The notes under the pieces are model-generated. The model was not told the DNA's origin. It did no database searches and saw only the letters and a program-made list of their open reading frames with translations. A stretch of DNA of 42,763 nucleotides, taken from the NCBI GenBank assembly GCA_028715785.1, contig JAQURC010000009.1:19539-62301 (forward strand). Reading direction: 5' to 3'. Both the position numbers and the translations under genes were made by a program. Source of the stretch: Candidatus Omnitrophota bacterium (GTDB lineage: Bacteria > Omnitrophota > Gorgyraeia > Gygaellales > Profunditerraquicolaceae). Of this stretch, positions 41,611 through 42,763 are shown in pieces (the stretch's first letter is position 1; each line of letters opens with the position of its first letter).

Positions 41611-42213
41611 ATGAAAGAGAAGCCGTATTTGACGCCAAAGCAGGAGAGGGTGCTTAATTTTATCCGAAAACGGGTAGGGGAGAGGCTCCCTCCTACAATC
41701 CGGGAAATAGGGGAGGAACTGGGGTTTAAATCTACCGGAACAGTAAGGGACTATTTAAAAGTTCTAATACAGAAAGGTCTGGTGAAGCGGATGAACAGTA
41801 AATCACGGGCAATCGAGTTGACTGAGCGCGCGTCTTTCAAAATCCCCATAATTGGCACCATAATGGCCGGCAAGCCGAATTTAGCTTATGAAGAAATCCA
41901 GGGTTATGTTGATGCCGATGATTTGTTTCTTGGCCGCCTGGGTTTTGATGATGTTTTTGCTTTGCGGGTTAAAGGTGATAGCATGGTTGATGCCGGCATC
42001 TTGGATAGCGATATTGCCATTATCAAGAAACGCCCCAATGCCGACAATAATGATATTGTTGCCGCGCTTTTAGATAATAATGAGGTTACTTTAAAAAGGC
42101 TGCGCAGTAAAGGCGGTAAGTTCCATTTGGAAGCCGCTAATCCAAGTTATGCGCCAATCTTTGAAGAGTTTAAAGTCATTGGTAAGCTTATTACAGTAAT
42201 CAGGAAATATTAA
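41611..42213 (+). CDS. lexA: LexA repressor
   Basis: LTPKQERVLNFIRKRVGERLPPTIREIGEELGFKSTGTVRDYLKVLIQKGLV; cleavage context IMAGKP; GDSMVDAGILDSDIAII (Ser), VTLKRL (Lys). Confidence 0.95.
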   Translation: MKEKPYLTPKQERVLNFIRKRVGERLPPTIREIGEELGFKSTGTVRDYLKVLIQKGLVKRMNSKSRAIELTERASFKIPIIGTIMAGKPNLAYEEIQGYVDADDLFLGRLGFDDVFALRVKGDSMVDAGILDSDIAIIKKRPNADNNDIVAALLDNNEVTLKRLRSKGGKFHLEAANPSYAPIFEEFKVIGKLITVIRKY

Positions 42214-42593
42214 ATAAAGAGAAGATTTATGCAAACTTTAACATTAGAGATTTATACCTAAACTTACCGGGTTTTTCTAATGAGAGTTATGATACTTCCG
42301 GTAACTCCGATGAAACCAGGTCAATCCGCCAGCCGCATACCTTATTAAGATCCAGAATCCCCAATAAAATCTTTAATTAAAAGCAAAAAATCCAGGGAAG
42401 GTGCCGCATAAATCCCGCCTGAATTGTTATGTATAAAATAAAGCGGTAAGTCTAAGTAAAGAAGAATTGCCTTTTCCACAGGTAAAAAACATTATTGATA
42501 ACTTATTGTCTCTTATAGGGTTAAGAACACTTAGCCAAGATAGACAAGTTAACATAAGATATATTATATCCAGTTCCCAAAGATGTCCTGTAT

Positions 42594-42762
42594 TCAGAAT
42601 AAGCTGTTCTTTTTTTGATAGAGTTGTTTCATTTGCACCTGATTTGGGGTTTCTTTGAAACCCTTTGATTTTTCCTCTACCTGCAAATCTTTAAAAGCCT
42701 GTAAGAATGCTTGTTCATATTTCTCCTGCATTTTACGTACGCCTTTTAATATTTGGCTAAAA
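42594..42762 (-). CDS. C-terminal fragment of a minus-strand ORF cut by the window edge
   Basis: Reverse frame FSQILKGVRKMQEKYEQAFLQAFKDLQVEEKSKGFKETPNQVQMKQLYQKKNSLF*; composition plausible, no family recognised. Confidence 0.35.
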   Translation of the reverse strand, partial: FSQILKGVRKMQEKYEQAFLQAFKDLQVEEKSKGFKETPNQVQMKQLYQKKNSLF

Positions 42763-42763
42763 G

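Noticed and set aside
42214-42593. Short ORF 42467..42658 and surrounding AT-rich sequence after lexA
   Set aside because: No SD, domain or composition support; treated as intergenic. A minus-strand partial ORF (42594-42762) is more plausible.
1-42763. tRNA, rRNA, integrase or IS-transposase genes
   Set aside because: None recognised by eye in either strand; no evidence that this window is a prophage or classical genomic island.

Overview
42.8-kb window from an uncultured-type bacterium. The gene complement (giant repeat protein, DUF4416, TRL lipoprotein, CxxC-CxxC zinc peptides, PilZ-rich type II secretion genes) suggests Omnitrophota or a PVC relative, but this is inference only. Positions 1 to about 27.7 kb are one unbroken co-directional series with overlapping or near-abutting genes. 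It runs: (i) the 3' end of a giant surface protein with about 33 tandem ~94-aa Ig/Kre9-KNH-like domains, a coiled-coil stalk, one TM helix and a short acidic tail; (ii) a non-canonical F1-type rotary ATPase cluster (epsilon, c, b-delta fusion, alpha, gamma, beta) with no subunit a in the visible cluster and a c-like subunit whose ion-binding carboxylate position is Gln; (iii) a type II secretion/type IV pilus-like module (stand-alone MshEN, GspE with C-terminal PilZ, GspF, histidine kinase, REC-GspG in-frame fusion, pseudopilins I/J, GspK, PilM-PilN fusion, PilO/GspM-like). The strongest candidate for an undescribed system is the giant adhesin-like protein translationally coupled to an F1-like ATPase that looks able to hydrolyse ATP but not to translocate ions. 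The right half is mostly ordinary accessory and housekeeping genes (PilZ proteins, DUF4416, radical SAM, gpmA, PEBP, ABC-F, DUF362, LOG, aldolases, lexA), plus several small ORFs and regulatory palindromes. All calls come from reading motifs by eye; no database search was run.
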